A stretch of 64,000 nucleotides of DNA, taken from positions 20,061-84,060 of the forward strand of contig CAZOOK010000026.1 of NCBI GenBank assembly GCA_964581385.1, written 5' to 3'. Numbering within the stretch: position 1 is the first letter of the stretch; each line of letters opens with the position of its first letter. The DNA is from CAZOOK01 sp964581385 (GTDB lineage Bacteria; Pseudomonadota; Gammaproteobacteria; Nevskiales; Nevskiaceae). Position numbers and translations under genes: made by a program. Positions 8,651 through 17,496 of the stretch are shown here, one piece after another. Under the pieces are notes generated by a model. That model did no database searches, had not been told where the DNA came from, and saw only the letters and a list, made by a program, of their open reading frames with translations.

Positions 8651-11311
8651 TCAATCCGTTTCGATATGCGGCGCGCCGTAGCGCCGCGCGAGCAGGCTCG
8701 GCAGGAGTACCAGCGTGCAGACCAGAGTCATTCCCAATCCGACAGTCAGCAGCAACCCCATACTGCGCGTGCCGGGGTGCGACGATAAGGCAAGGTTGCC
8801 GAAATTGGCAACCGTGATCAGCGCTCCGAACAATACCGCGCGTGCGGTGCTGGTGCGCAGCAGATTGACATTGCTGCCGGCAGCGGCACGGGCGCGTTGC
8901 ACGATATACACACCGTAGTCTACGCCGACGCCAAGAATCAGCGGCAGGGCGATGACGTTGGCGAAATTGAACGGCACCCCGAACAGCACCGAGCCGGCCA
9001 TAGTCAGCAGACCTGCCATGGCGAGTGGAATCAACACCAGCAGCATATCGGCAAAACTGCGCAGCAACACCAGCAGCAGCACAGTGATGGCGATCAGCGA
9101 GTAAGCGAATGCATGTTGGAATGCGGACACTACAGCGCGTCCGGACTCTAGGAAATCGACGGGTGCACCGGCGGCTTGCGGCAGTTCCGTGCGCACGGCA
9201 TCGACGAAGCGCTGGATCGCCGGATTATTGTTGAGAATTTGGCGCGGCCAGATGTCGACACGATAGTGGCCGTCCGCCGCTACCCAGCGTTGCACCAGAT
9301 CGGCCGGCAGATCCTTCTGAGCAACGGGTGCCGCTTGCAGCGCTTCATGCAGATCCGCGAGCATCGCGGGCAGAGTACCAAGAAGCGAAGCCCGTAGCCG
9401 TGACAACAACGCTGCGCGATTGATGATGTCACCTTCCTGGTAGCGGCGGCTGAAGCGGTTAAGCTCGGACAGCAAGCGCTTTTTCGCCGCGGTGGGCGTC
9501 TGGATTTGCCCGAGGGCGGCGGCGAGATTTTTCAGCGTCTGCAAATCGCTCTCATCGTCGCCGCTGTACTGCGCCGGTGGTGGGCCGGCCAGGTCGGGAC
9601 CCAGCGTGAAATTGAGATCCTCGAGTATCGCGAGCTTGACCTCCTGGTCGCTTGGCACGAAGTCGCTCACGCTCATCGCCTGCCGCACCAGCGGCAGCTT
9701 TGCCGCGCGCGTAGCGATCGATTGCGCCTCATCGGCGTCCTTCGCGATCACCGACAGTGTCAGTGTCGGCACTTCCGGATCGGCCAGCAGATCTCGATAG
9801 GTGGAGACGGACTCGCTGTGCGGATCGCGCAAGTCGAGCGGATCGTAGTCGAAGCGCACCTGCGGCAGCAGCAGCACCGCACCGCCGCTGGTGATTGCCG
9901 CGGCCAGCCACAGCTTGCGCCCGTGCCGATATGGCGCTTCGGTCAGCCAGGTCACGAATTCGCTGCCGCCGGTTCGCGCGGATACCGGTTCAGTTTCGGT
10001 GGACGGTTTCGGCGGTAGCAACGCCATCAGTGCCGGCAGCAAAGTCAGACTTACCGCGAGGCTGATGAACATGCCGACGCCCGAAATCAGGCCGAGTTCA
10101 GCGATGCCGGTGAAGTCAGTCGGGATGAACGCGAAGAAGCCGAGCGAAGTCGTAGCGGCACACACCGCCATGAAGCCGCCGACATCTGCCGCTGCGCGCG
10201 GCAGGGCGTCATGTGCGGGCAGTCCGCTACCGAGCAGCTCGCGATATTGCATGCACAGATAAAGTGCGTAATCGATGCCCAGTCCGATATAGAGCACGCC
10301 GAAGGCGACGGAGATCATATTCAGGTGGCCGATCGTCGCCGCCGCGAAGCCTGCGGTCAGCAGCAGGCCGCAGACCAGCGCGACCAGTGCGGATATCACC
10401 AGCCGCCAGGTACGCAAGGCCAGGAATAGCAGGATTACCACCAGCGTCATACCCACCGAGAACGCCAGCGCCGCGCCCTTGCCCGCCGACAGCAATTCCT
10501 CGTGCTCAAGCGCGACGGTACCGGTCAGCCGCACGCGGACGCCGTGCGGTGTGTCGAACTGATGGTCGCGCGCGATGCTGCGCACGGTGTCGATCGCCGC
10601 CGCGGCCGGCAATATTTCGGTGAAGTCGAGCTTCGGATTGACTTCGATGAAACGTCGCGTACCGGATCCTTGCTGTGGTGCGCCGGAATCGGTGAGATTG
10701 CGCCAGGACAGCGGGTGATCGCGTCCCGCGGTGGCAGCGGCGACGCTGTCGGCGATTTGTTTGAGTGCCGGTGTCAGATCGAAGTCTTGCGCACCCGCAT
10801 TGGTGATCGCGCGCTGCAGCAACGTAAACAGACCGTGCAGGCTTGGGTCGTGTGCCAGCGTGCCGAGGAAGGGCTGCGCCTGCGTGAGCGCATCGGCGAC
10901 CTTGTGCAAGTCCGGTGTATCCAGATACAGCAATCCGTTGCGTCGAAAGAACGGCTCGGTGTCGATCGCAAACACGTCATTGAAGCGCTCCGGGTGCGCA
11001 CGCAGGCTTTGTACCAGCTCACGCTGCACCGCTTCCGTGCGTTCGGGCGTATCGCCGTCGATGACGATCGCCAGATCCTGGCTCTGCTGCGGAAACAGAC
11101 GATCGAGTTCGGAGTCCACGCGCCGCCACGGCAGATCCTTCGACAGCATGTTGGAGGAGTCCGTATCCACACTGAGGTGCCCGGCGGTATAGACCGCGAC
11201 GGCCACGACTCCGGCAACAGCAATCGCCACGACGGCCAGCGCACCGCGCTGTACCAGCCCGACCCAGGCACCGAGCAGCGCCGCCATCGCGGAATGCTTG
11301 CTGGCGTTCAT
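8651..11311 (-). CDS. hpnN: Hopanoid transporter HpnN (MMPL/RND superfamily)
   Basis: An 886-residue RND-type membrane protein with the duplicated architecture of the family. It has one N-terminal membrane helix, a large periplasmic loop (about 45-270), a cluster of five helices (about 275-430, including GLGIDYALYLCMQYRE), a second helix, a second periplasmic loop (about 500-720) and a second helix cluster containing GVGVDYGVYIVQRARA. HpnN proteins move hopanoids from the inner to the outer membrane. Its 3' end overlaps hpnA and its ATG overlaps the end of hpnG by 4 bp, fixing it in the hopanoid operon. Confidence 0.93.
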   Translation of the reverse strand: MNASKHSAMAALLGAWVGLVQRGALAVVAIAVAGVVAVAVYTAGHLSVDTDSSNMLSKDLPWRRVDSELDRLFPQQSQDLAIVIDGDTPERTEAVQRELVQSLRAHPERFNDVFAIDTEPFFRRNGLLYLDTPDLHKVADALTQAQPFLGTLAHDPSLHGLFTLLQRAITNAGAQDFDLTPALKQIADSVAAATAGRDHPLSWRNLTDSGAPQQGSGTRRFIEVNPKLDFTEILPAAAAIDTVRSIARDHQFDTPHGVRVRLTGTVALEHEELLSAGKGAALAFSVGMTLVVILLFLALRTWRLVISALVALVCGLLLTAGFAAATIGHLNMISVAFGVLYIGLGIDYALYLCMQYRELLGSGLPAHDALPRAAADVGGFMAVCAATTSLGFFAFIPTDFTGIAELGLISGVGMFISLAVSLTLLPALMALLPPKPSTETEPVSARTGGSEFVTWLTEAPYRHGRKLWLAAAITSGGAVLLLPQVRFDYDPLDLRDPHSESVSTYRDLLADPEVPTLTLSVIAKDADEAQSIATRAAKLPLVRQAMSVSDFVPSDQEVKLAILEDLNFTLGPDLAGPPPAQYSGDDESDLQTLKNLAAALGQIQTPTAAKKRLLSELNRFSRRYQEGDIINRAALLSRLRASLLGTLPAMLADLHEALQAAPVAQKDLPADLVQRWVAADGHYRVDIWPRQILNNNPAIQRFVDAVRTELPQAAGAPVDFLESGRAVVSAFQHAFAYSLIAITVLLLVLLRSFADMLLVLIPLAMAGLLTMAGSVLFGVPFNFANVIALPLILGVGVDYGVYIVQRARAAAGSNVNLLRTSTARAVLFGALITVANFGNLALSSHPGTRSMGLLLTVGLGMTLVCTLVLLPSLLARRYGAPHIETD

Positions 11312-12030
11312 CGAAGTTTTCCGGCCGGAGCGAGTTCCGCCGCGCAGGCACGTGCGGCGGCCGTGAGCGCGGCACGGGCGCGACCAAATTGTCGTGCGAG
11401 GGTTATCAAGCGCAGCAGATCGGACGGTTTTGACAGTAATTGCAGCAGCAACCGACCGAGGCGCAGACGCCCGGCATCGTCAATCGCGGCCATGGCTATG
11501 GCCGGTAACGCTTCACTCGCAACATCCACAATGGCGCGTATCGCCACGAACGGAAGTTGCTCCTGGCGCGCGACTTCGGCGATTGCCGCGCTTTCCATAT
11601 CGACTGCGGACGCATGCGTCGTGCAAAACGCATCGTGCTTAGCATCCGGCGTATCCAGAATGCGCTCACTGCCGAGCAATACGCCGCCGGCGGGCGCTTC
11701 CGGTCCGGCCAGCAACTGTTCCAGCCGCCAACGCCAGGCCGCATCGACGATGTAGCTACGGGTGTCGTCGGCAATGACGCGTTTGGGTAACAGCAAACGA
11801 CCACTGCGTAGCGCGGGATCGAGTCCACCGGCAACGCCCCACGACACCAAGCCGGAGACTCTGCGCCGTGCCAATGCTTGCGCTGCTGCCGTAGCCCGCA
11901 GGGCGCCCATTCCGCTGAGCGCGAGCAGTGCGTAATCGCCGACCGCGACGATATCACCCATGCGCAGGCGCGCGCGCGTGATCGTGCGCGCTTCGTTAGG
12001 AAGCGCGACGACGATGCCGATGATATTCAG
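11308..12030 (-). CDS. hpnG: Hopanoid-associated phosphorylase HpnG (non-canonical start)
   Basis: Nucleoside-phosphorylase-fold protein. HpnG removes adenine from adenosyl-hopane to give ribosyl-hopane in side-chain extension. Visible signatures are GIVVALPNEAR at the N-terminus, ALSGMG, VSWGVAGGLDPALRSG and the base/ribose-binding VDMESAAIAEVA. The frame remains open far upstream but there lies antisense to shc. No ATG, GTG or TTG precedes the conserved N-terminus within the plausible region. The only good candidate is CTG at 12030-12028, overlapping the shc TGA as CTGA. The first in-frame ATG would delete the conserved N-terminal strand. The start is therefore provisional. Confidence 0.85.
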   Translation of the reverse strand: MNIIGIVVALPNEARTITRARLRMGDIVAVGDYALLALSGMGALRATAAAQALARRRVSGLVSWGVAGGLDPALRSGRLLLPKRVIADDTRSYIVDAAWRWRLEQLLAGPEAPAGGVLLGSERILDTPDAKHDAFCTTHASAVDMESAAIAEVARQEQLPFVAIRAIVDVASEALPAIAMAAIDDAGRLRLGRLLLQLLSKPSDLLRLITLARQFGRARAALTAAARACAAELAPAGKLR

Positions 12031-13991
12031 GCGCTCGTCGCGGTCAGTTGTCGATAGCGCGTCAATGCCCACAGCGGGAAGTAAGCGGTATAGCCGTGGT
12101 ACTTGAGATAGAACACACGCGGGAATCCCGGTGCGTTGTATGACGGGTGATACCAGAGACCATCGCCGGTTTGCGTGGCCAGAAGATAGTCGATGCCACG
12201 TTTGACGGTGTCGCTGCGCGCTTCGCCCGCCGCCATCAACCCAAGCACGGCCCAGGCGGCGAAGTTCGGCGCGCTTTCGCCGTTCAGCGTACCGGCGAGT
12301 TTTGGATCGAGATAGCTGTCGTTGGTTTCGCCCCAGCCGCCGTCCGCATTCTGCTTCGATTTCAGCCAAGCGCTCGCCTTTTGGATGTATGGCTGTTTGG
12401 GATCCTCGCCGATCAATGCAAGTCCCGCGAGCACACTCCAAGTGCCGTAAACGAAGTTGGTTCCCCAGCGTCCCCACCACGAACCGTCGAACTGCTGTAT
12501 TTTCTTCAGGTAATCGATGCTGCGGCGGATCGCGACGCGGTCCTGGTCGCGGCCTAGCACACCGAGGAGGGCGAGTACGCGGCCGGTGACGTCTTCGGTC
12601 GGTGGATCGAGCAGCGCACCGTGATCCGCGAACGGAATCGCATTGAGGTAGTAATAAGTGTTGTCGGCGTCGAATGCGGCGAAGCCACCGTTCTTCGATT
12701 GCAAGCCGATCAGCCAGTCGGCAGCGAGATCGATGCGTTCGCGCCACTCGGCTTTTTTCGGACCTTCCCGGCGCGCGACGTGCAGCAGGCCGGCCACCAT
12801 GGCGGTGTCGTCGAGATCCGGGTAGTACGCATTCGCGTACTGGAATGCCCAGCAAGCTGGCCGCAGATCCGGCGCGCGCACCGACCAGTCGCCTTTTAGT
12901 TCCAATTCCTGTTTCGATACCAACCAGTCAAGTGCTCGCGTGACGGCCTGCTCGGTGCGCTCGCCGCCGCCGGCGCGCAGTAACGCCATCGCGCTCCAGC
13001 CGGTGTCCCACACCGGCGATATGCAGGGCTGGCAGTAGGCGACACCGTCGTCGCGGAACACGAGCAGCTTCTGAATCGACCGAAGGCAAGTCGCGCGCAG
13101 CGGATGGTCCTTTGGGTAACCGAGGAGTGCCATCGCTTCGTAGGCGTTGACCATCGCCGGGAAAATCGCGCCGAGCCCGTCCTCGCCGTTCAGGCGCGGC
13201 ACGAACCAGGCTTCGGCACGTCTGATTGCCTTCTCACGAACCGCTTTCGGGATCAGACGATCGAGGCTGCGGCCGATCTTGTCGACCGCGAGGAAAAATG
13301 TGTTCAGCGCGCCACCCGTCGCGAAGTAGTGCTGCTCCTGTTCCGGCGGCGTCACGAACAACTCGCGCACATGCACCTTGCGAGGATTCTTGGCGGTGGC
13401 GCGTTTCGACACCAGAATGAACAGCGGCACCATCACCGTGCGTGCCCAGTAAGAGATTTTGTCGAGGTGAATCGGTGCCCACTTCGGGAACAGCATGATC
13501 TCGACCGGCACATACGGCACCGCGCGCCACGGTACCTGCTCGAACATGGCGAGCAGGATACGTGTGAACACATTGGTTTTGGCTGCGCCGCCATGGGCGA
13601 GAATCACTTCGCGTGCGCGCTTCATGTGTGGCGCATCGATATCGTCGCCGGCCGCTTTTAGCGCGTAGTAGCACTTGACGGTGCACGACGGGTCCAGCGC
13701 GCCGCCGTAGTACAGCGGCCAGCCGCCGTGTCCACCGGCGGCGAGTACCTGCTTGGAGCGGATATAGCGCGCGAGTTTTTCCTGTAGTGCGTCGTCGAAT
13801 TCGTCCATGAAGTGCATCATCAGGATGTATTCGGCGGAGATCGTACAGTCGGTTTCCAGCTCGAAGATCCAGTGGCCGTCGGCTTTTTGCAGAGCAAGCA
13901 GCGCGTCACGCGCCTGCGCGATGCCGTCGTTCAGCCGATCGTCGGCCTTCTCGGCGACAACAGATAAGGTGGCGGAACGCGAGCTGGTCAT
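12027..13991 (-). CDS. shc: Squalene-hopene cyclase
   Basis: Monotopic membrane enzyme that cyclises squalene to hopene/hopanol. The catalytic DxDD motif is present as YPDLDDTAM. Several QW repeats are visible (KKIQQFDGSWWGRWG, SKQNADGGWGE, TQTGDGLWYH), together with the C-terminal PRVFYLKYHGYTAYFPLWAL block. The ATG at 13991 is preceded by GAGGGA and preferred over an in-frame start 16 codons upstream (14039). The resulting 654 residues fit the family. It follows the squalene synthase gene by about 85 bp on the same strand, so substrate supply and cyclisation are neighbours. Confidence 0.96.
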   Translation of the reverse strand: MTSSRSATLSVVAEKADDRLNDGIAQARDALLALQKADGHWIFELETDCTISAEYILMMHFMDEFDDALQEKLARYIRSKQVLAAGGHGGWPLYYGGALDPSCTVKCYYALKAAGDDIDAPHMKRAREVILAHGGAAKTNVFTRILLAMFEQVPWRAVPYVPVEIMLFPKWAPIHLDKISYWARTVMVPLFILVSKRATAKNPRKVHVRELFVTPPEQEQHYFATGGALNTFFLAVDKIGRSLDRLIPKAVREKAIRRAEAWFVPRLNGEDGLGAIFPAMVNAYEAMALLGYPKDHPLRATCLRSIQKLLVFRDDGVAYCQPCISPVWDTGWSAMALLRAGGGERTEQAVTRALDWLVSKQELELKGDWSVRAPDLRPACWAFQYANAYYPDLDDTAMVAGLLHVARREGPKKAEWRERIDLAADWLIGLQSKNGGFAAFDADNTYYYLNAIPFADHGALLDPPTEDVTGRVLALLGVLGRDQDRVAIRRSIDYLKKIQQFDGSWWGRWGTNFVYGTWSVLAGLALIGEDPKQPYIQKASAWLKSKQNADGGWGETNDSYLDPKLAGTLNGESAPNFAAWAVLGLMAAGEARSDTVKRGIDYLLATQTGDGLWYHPSYNAPGFPRVFYLKYHGYTAYFPLWALTRYRQLTATSA

Positions 13992-14076
13992 GGGTCCCTC
14001 ATTAACGACGGTCAGGAAACGATCGTAGCGTTGCGCCAACGGCAGCCACGAACGACGAGCGCTATTTTAACGGTGA

Positions 14077-15195
14077 TCAACCTGGACTTTCGCCGAGGTC
14101 GGCCACACAGGGAGCGACAAAACCGTCCCAGTTCAGCGGCAGCTGCGCGCGCGGCAGATTGCTGGCCGCGGAGTTGAATAACCAGCCGAGCCAGCCGTTG
14201 TTGCGTACGCCGATACGCGTCAGAAACACGGTGCGGCCGACCGCGCCACGCGTGATCTTCACCTCGGCGCCGGAGGCGAATGCGAGGTTGTCGTTGATCT
14301 TGTCCAGCGTCAGCACGGCCATGCCGACTGCCCATGCGCAGAAGCGGCGGATGCCCGCTTCCTGTGACGGCATCGATTGCGTGTAGGCAAGTGCATCGCG
14401 CAGGTGAGCATGGGCGACGCCGAGCAGCTCGCGGTACGCCGCATGAAAGCCCGGATCGGTGCAGCCTGGTGCGAGCTGCACGAGATCGAAACCGTGCCGT
14501 GCGAACACATCGCGCGGCAGCCAGCATGCACCGCGCGCAAGATCGTCCCAGACATCCTTGAGGATATTGGTCATCTGCAGACCCTGTCCGAATGAGACGG
14601 CCAAGCGCATCATGCGCTCCCGCTCGCGTGCAATCTGCGCCGAATGTTCGCAGAACAATTCCGTCAGCATTTCGCCCACGACGCCGGCGACGAAGTAGCA
14701 GTAGCGATCCATCGCAGCGAGGTCGCGCACGCCGTTGCAACCGGCTTCGTACTGGAAGCGGTGCATGCCTCGACACATGATGCGCAGACAACGCGCGATT
14801 GCCGCACGCTGCGGCGCGCTGAAGCCGGCGGTAACGCGCAACACCAGCGCCGAATTGCGCACCAGATCGTGCTCGTCGGGCGTGGTTGCCGACGATAGCA
14901 GCGGATGCAGCCGCGCTGCGAAATCTGCGGCGTCGCCGTCAGCGCCGACGAGCGCAGCGAATTCTTCCTGGAACCCCTCTTTCTGTTCCGCAGACAGCGC
15001 GGGATCGTCCTCGATGGTGTCCGCGATGCGGCACAGCAGATAGGCGTTGGCGACCGCCTCGCGCAGGCCGGGCGGTAGCTGCGGAATAGTAAGCGCGAAG
15101 GTTCGCGATACCCGCGGCAGGATCTGATCCTGAAAGTCAGCCACAATGATATCCGGTTGAACGATGGACTGATCAGCGGTCATAGGGCAGCTCAT
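14077..15195 (-). CDS. Squalene/presqualene diphosphate synthase (Sqs/HpnD-type)
   Basis: Trans-isoprenyl diphosphate synthase that condenses two farnesyl diphosphates head-to-head. The first Asp-rich motif is CRIADTIEDDPAL and the second GLQMTNILKDVWDD, with SRTFALTIPQLP upstream. The DTIEDD form of the first motif and the length (372 residues) look more like full squalene synthases than the short HpnC/HpnD pair. No hpnC or hpnE is present in the window, so this enzyme may make squalene alone. Start uncertain: ATG 15195 is used, ATG 15183 and TTG 15222 are alternatives. Confidence 0.88.
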   Translation of the reverse strand: MSCPMTADQSIVQPDIIVADFQDQILPRVSRTFALTIPQLPPGLREAVANAYLLCRIADTIEDDPALSAEQKEGFQEEFAALVGADGDAADFAARLHPLLSSATTPDEHDLVRNSALVLRVTAGFSAPQRAAIARCLRIMCRGMHRFQYEAGCNGVRDLAAMDRYCYFVAGVVGEMLTELFCEHSAQIARERERMMRLAVSFGQGLQMTNILKDVWDDLARGACWLPRDVFARHGFDLVQLAPGCTDPGFHAAYRELLGVAHAHLRDALAYTQSMPSQEAGIRRFCAWAVGMAVLTLDKINDNLAFASGAEVKITRGAVGRTVFLTRIGVRNNGWLGWLFNSAASNLPRAQLPLNWDGFVAPCVADLGESPG

Positions 15196-15369
15196 AACGG
15201 GTTCTCGCTCTGCACGCTGCAAGCCGGAATAATTCGTTGCTATTGGACAATGGGTTGGTTTCCGCGATCCGTTCGAAAAATGGCGACGCGAATTTTGCCA
15301 TTAACGGCGACGTGCCAACAAAGCGAAGCATTGCGCGGGGTCATTGGAAATCCATTCCTTTGTTCGCGC

Positions 15370-15891
15370 TCAGTAGCTGACGACGCTGGCGACCGGCGTG
15401 CCCTTGAGGCGCGCGCGTCCACCCAAAAAGCCCAGTTCAATGAAGAAAACACAGCCGGTCACACGCCCGTCCAGTGAACGCAGGAGGTCGGAAGCGGCGG
15501 CGGCGGTGCCGCCGGTGGCAAGCACGTCGTCGATGATGGTGTAGCGCTTGCCGGGCTCGATTGCATCGACATGGATTTCCACGCGATCGCTACCATATTC
15601 GAGCGCATAGGAGATGCCCGCGGTTTTCGACGGCAGCTTGCCGGGTTTGCGCACGATCTGCAGCGGCAGCTTGAGTCGCTGTGCGACCGCCGCGCCGAAC
15701 AGGAAGCCGCGCGATTCGATCGCCACCAGCCCGTCACTGCCGAATGCCTGGACACTGTCGGCAAGACGGCCAATGGCGGCATCGAAAGCCTTGGCGTTGC
15801 CCAGCAGCGGTGTGATATCGCGGAACAGAATGCCCGGCTTCGGGAAATCGGGAACGTCGCGGATCAGGGCTTTGAGTTGTTCGGGGGACAC
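15370..15891 (-). CDS. apt: Adenine phosphoribosyltransferase
   Basis: Purine-salvage enzyme making AMP from adenine and PRPP in the cytosol. The 173-residue protein has the N-terminal DVPDFPKPGILFRDITPLLG motif, SRGFLFGAAVA, and the PRPP-binding loop YTIIDDVLATGGTAAAA, all characteristic of Apt. It stands alone. Between it and the squalene synthase gene is about 175 bp with no recognisable feature. Confidence 0.96.
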   Translation of the reverse strand: MSPEQLKALIRDVPDFPKPGILFRDITPLLGNAKAFDAAIGRLADSVQAFGSDGLVAIESRGFLFGAAVAQRLKLPLQIVRKPGKLPSKTAGISYALEYGSDRVEIHVDAIEPGKRYTIIDDVLATGGTAAAASDLLRSLDGRVTGCVFFIELGFLGGRARLKGTPVASVVSY

Positions 15892-16125
15892 AGCGGCATC
15901 CGTCTGCGAATTGCGCGTGATTTTGCCGCATTCGCGCCATCGCTGGCCAATTTAGCAGCCCGTCGGACTTGGGATGATCTGCTGCGACTTCGGGCACGTG
16001 GACGAAAACCGCGCGCGCCTTCGTCAAATATGACCCGATATTCTTCTCAGGCGCGCACTTTTTTCGCCTCACGCGCCCAAACCCTCGCGACGATTACCCA
16101 AGTCCGACAGGCTGCTGGGTCGTCT

Positions 16126-16521
16126 TCAGATTTTCCGCGATCCGCGCTGAATGAACTCGATCTTGTAGCCGTCTGGGTCCTCGACGAACGCGATCACGCT
16201 TGTTCCGTGCTTCATTGGCCCCGCTTCGCGCGTGACCTTGCCGCCGAGCGATTTCACGCGCTCACAGGCGGCGTAAGCGTCATCGACTTCGACGGCAACA
16301 TGGCCGAAGCCGCCGCCGAGCTCATATTTTTCGACGCCCCAGTTGTGCGTCAGTTCGATTTCCGCGCCGTCCGCCACATCCGCGTAATGTAGAAATGCCA
16401 GCGTGAATTTGCCGTCCGGATAGTCGCGCCGGGAGTGGAGCTGCATGCCAAGCACGCGCGTGTAGAAATCGATAGAGCGATCGAGATTGCCGACTCGTAG
16501 CATGGTGTGCAGGATGCGCAT
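16126..16521 (-). CDS. gloA: Lactoylglutathione lyase (glyoxalase I)
   Basis: Metalloenzyme that isomerises the methylglyoxal-glutathione hemithioacetal to S-lactoylglutathione. It spans two betaalphabetabetabeta units. MRILHTMLRVGNLDRSIDFYTRVLGM carries the first metal His, and later YKIEFIQR carries the last metal Glu. GFGHVAVEVDD gives the third ligand His. The frame extends to 16593, but the ATG at 16521 is preceded by GGAG and matches the family N-terminus, giving 131 residues. Confidence 0.96.
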   Translation of the reverse strand: MRILHTMLRVGNLDRSIDFYTRVLGMQLHSRRDYPDGKFTLAFLHYADVADGAEIELTHNWGVEKYELGGGFGHVAVEVDDAYAACERVKSLGGKVTREAGPMKHGTSVIAFVEDPDGYKIEFIQRGSRKI

Positions 16522-16732
16522 GGTGAGGACTCCGCTGAGGCGCTGCGTGCGGATCGTCGCCGCCGCTGATTTTTCGGTGGCCGCATGTCGCACTCTGAAA
16601 GGCGATTCTTCCGCACCGATTCAAGCACATGCGGTGTGTCGTATGGCTTAATCTAATTATAACGATGCGCGAGCATCCTGCGCTAAGCGCCCGGAACGTG
16701 TGCATTTTTCTGATTTGCGATAGATTTAGCGA

Positions 16733-17296
16733 ATGATTCCGTCGATCCTCAAGCTGGACGTAGGCGGACTCCCTGTTGGCTGGATTCGCTGGCAGACTGC
16801 GGTAACGCTGTACGCGCGCGACCGCGTCTGCTGGGAAGCCGGTGAGGGAAGGTTCGTAATTCTGGGTGGCATCAACGCCGCCACGGGCATGCGCTCGGCT
16901 GTCGAGATCGGTTCCATCATCGCGGTTACCGATCGCTCGCGCCGCTACGACGGCAGTGCGCCGCTGCTGACCAATCGCACGCTGTTCCAGCGCGATCACA
17001 ATCTCTGCCTGTATTGCGGCCAGCAGTTTCCGACGCACGAGCTGACGCGCGACCATGTGATGCCTGCTTCGCGCGGCGGCGAAGGTATCTGGGAAAACTG
17101 TGTCACCGCGTGCCGTTCCTGCAACCAGCGCAAGGACGACCGTACGCCGGAAGAGGCAGGCATGAAGCTGCTTGCTGTGCCGTACACGCCGAATCTCGCG
17201 GAATACCTGATCCTCTCAAACCGCCGCATTCTGGCCGATCAGATGGAATTCCTGCTCGCATTTGCGCGTAAGCACCGGCGCCGCACGCACGCCTAA
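16733..17296 (+). CDS. HNH endonuclease family protein
   Basis: Predicted nuclease of 187 residues. A beta-rich N-terminal part (SILKLDVGGLPVGWIRWQTAVTLY) precedes an HNH module. CLYCGQQF gives the first zinc pair, TRDHVMPASRGGEGIWENCVTAC supplies the catalytic His/Asn, and CRSCNQRK provides the second zinc pair. This arrangement is common in a widely conserved chromosomal proteobacterial family, so it is not necessarily mobile. Biological role unknown. Confidence 0.9.
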   Translation: MIPSILKLDVGGLPVGWIRWQTAVTLYARDRVCWEAGEGRFVILGGINAATGMRSAVEIGSIIAVTDRSRRYDGSAPLLTNRTLFQRDHNLCLYCGQQFPTHELTRDHVMPASRGGEGIWENCVTACRSCNQRKDDRTPEEAGMKLLAVPYTPNLAEYLILSNRRILADQMEFLLAFARKHRRRTHA

Positions 17297-17496
17297 TCAG
17301 CAGGCATCCGCTCACTTCGCGAAGCCTTCCGCGCGATAAACGTGACAGTCTGTGCGGATGAATACGGTCAACTCCTGATAGCGGTCGATACCCATTGCTT
17401 GCCGAATCGCCAGCCGGGCACCGCGCGCCGCGGTGTCGAAAGTGATCTGTAAAGTCCGCCTGTTACGATAAGTGCTAATTCTGAATCCTGTGTTCC

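Noticed and set aside
10502..11755. 417-residue plus-strand open frame
   Set aside because: Antisense to hpnN and hpnG, no signatures.
12031..12855. Upstream extension of the hpnG frame
   Set aside because: It is antisense to shc and shows no conserved sequence; only the part from the CTG region onward matches the phosphorylase family.
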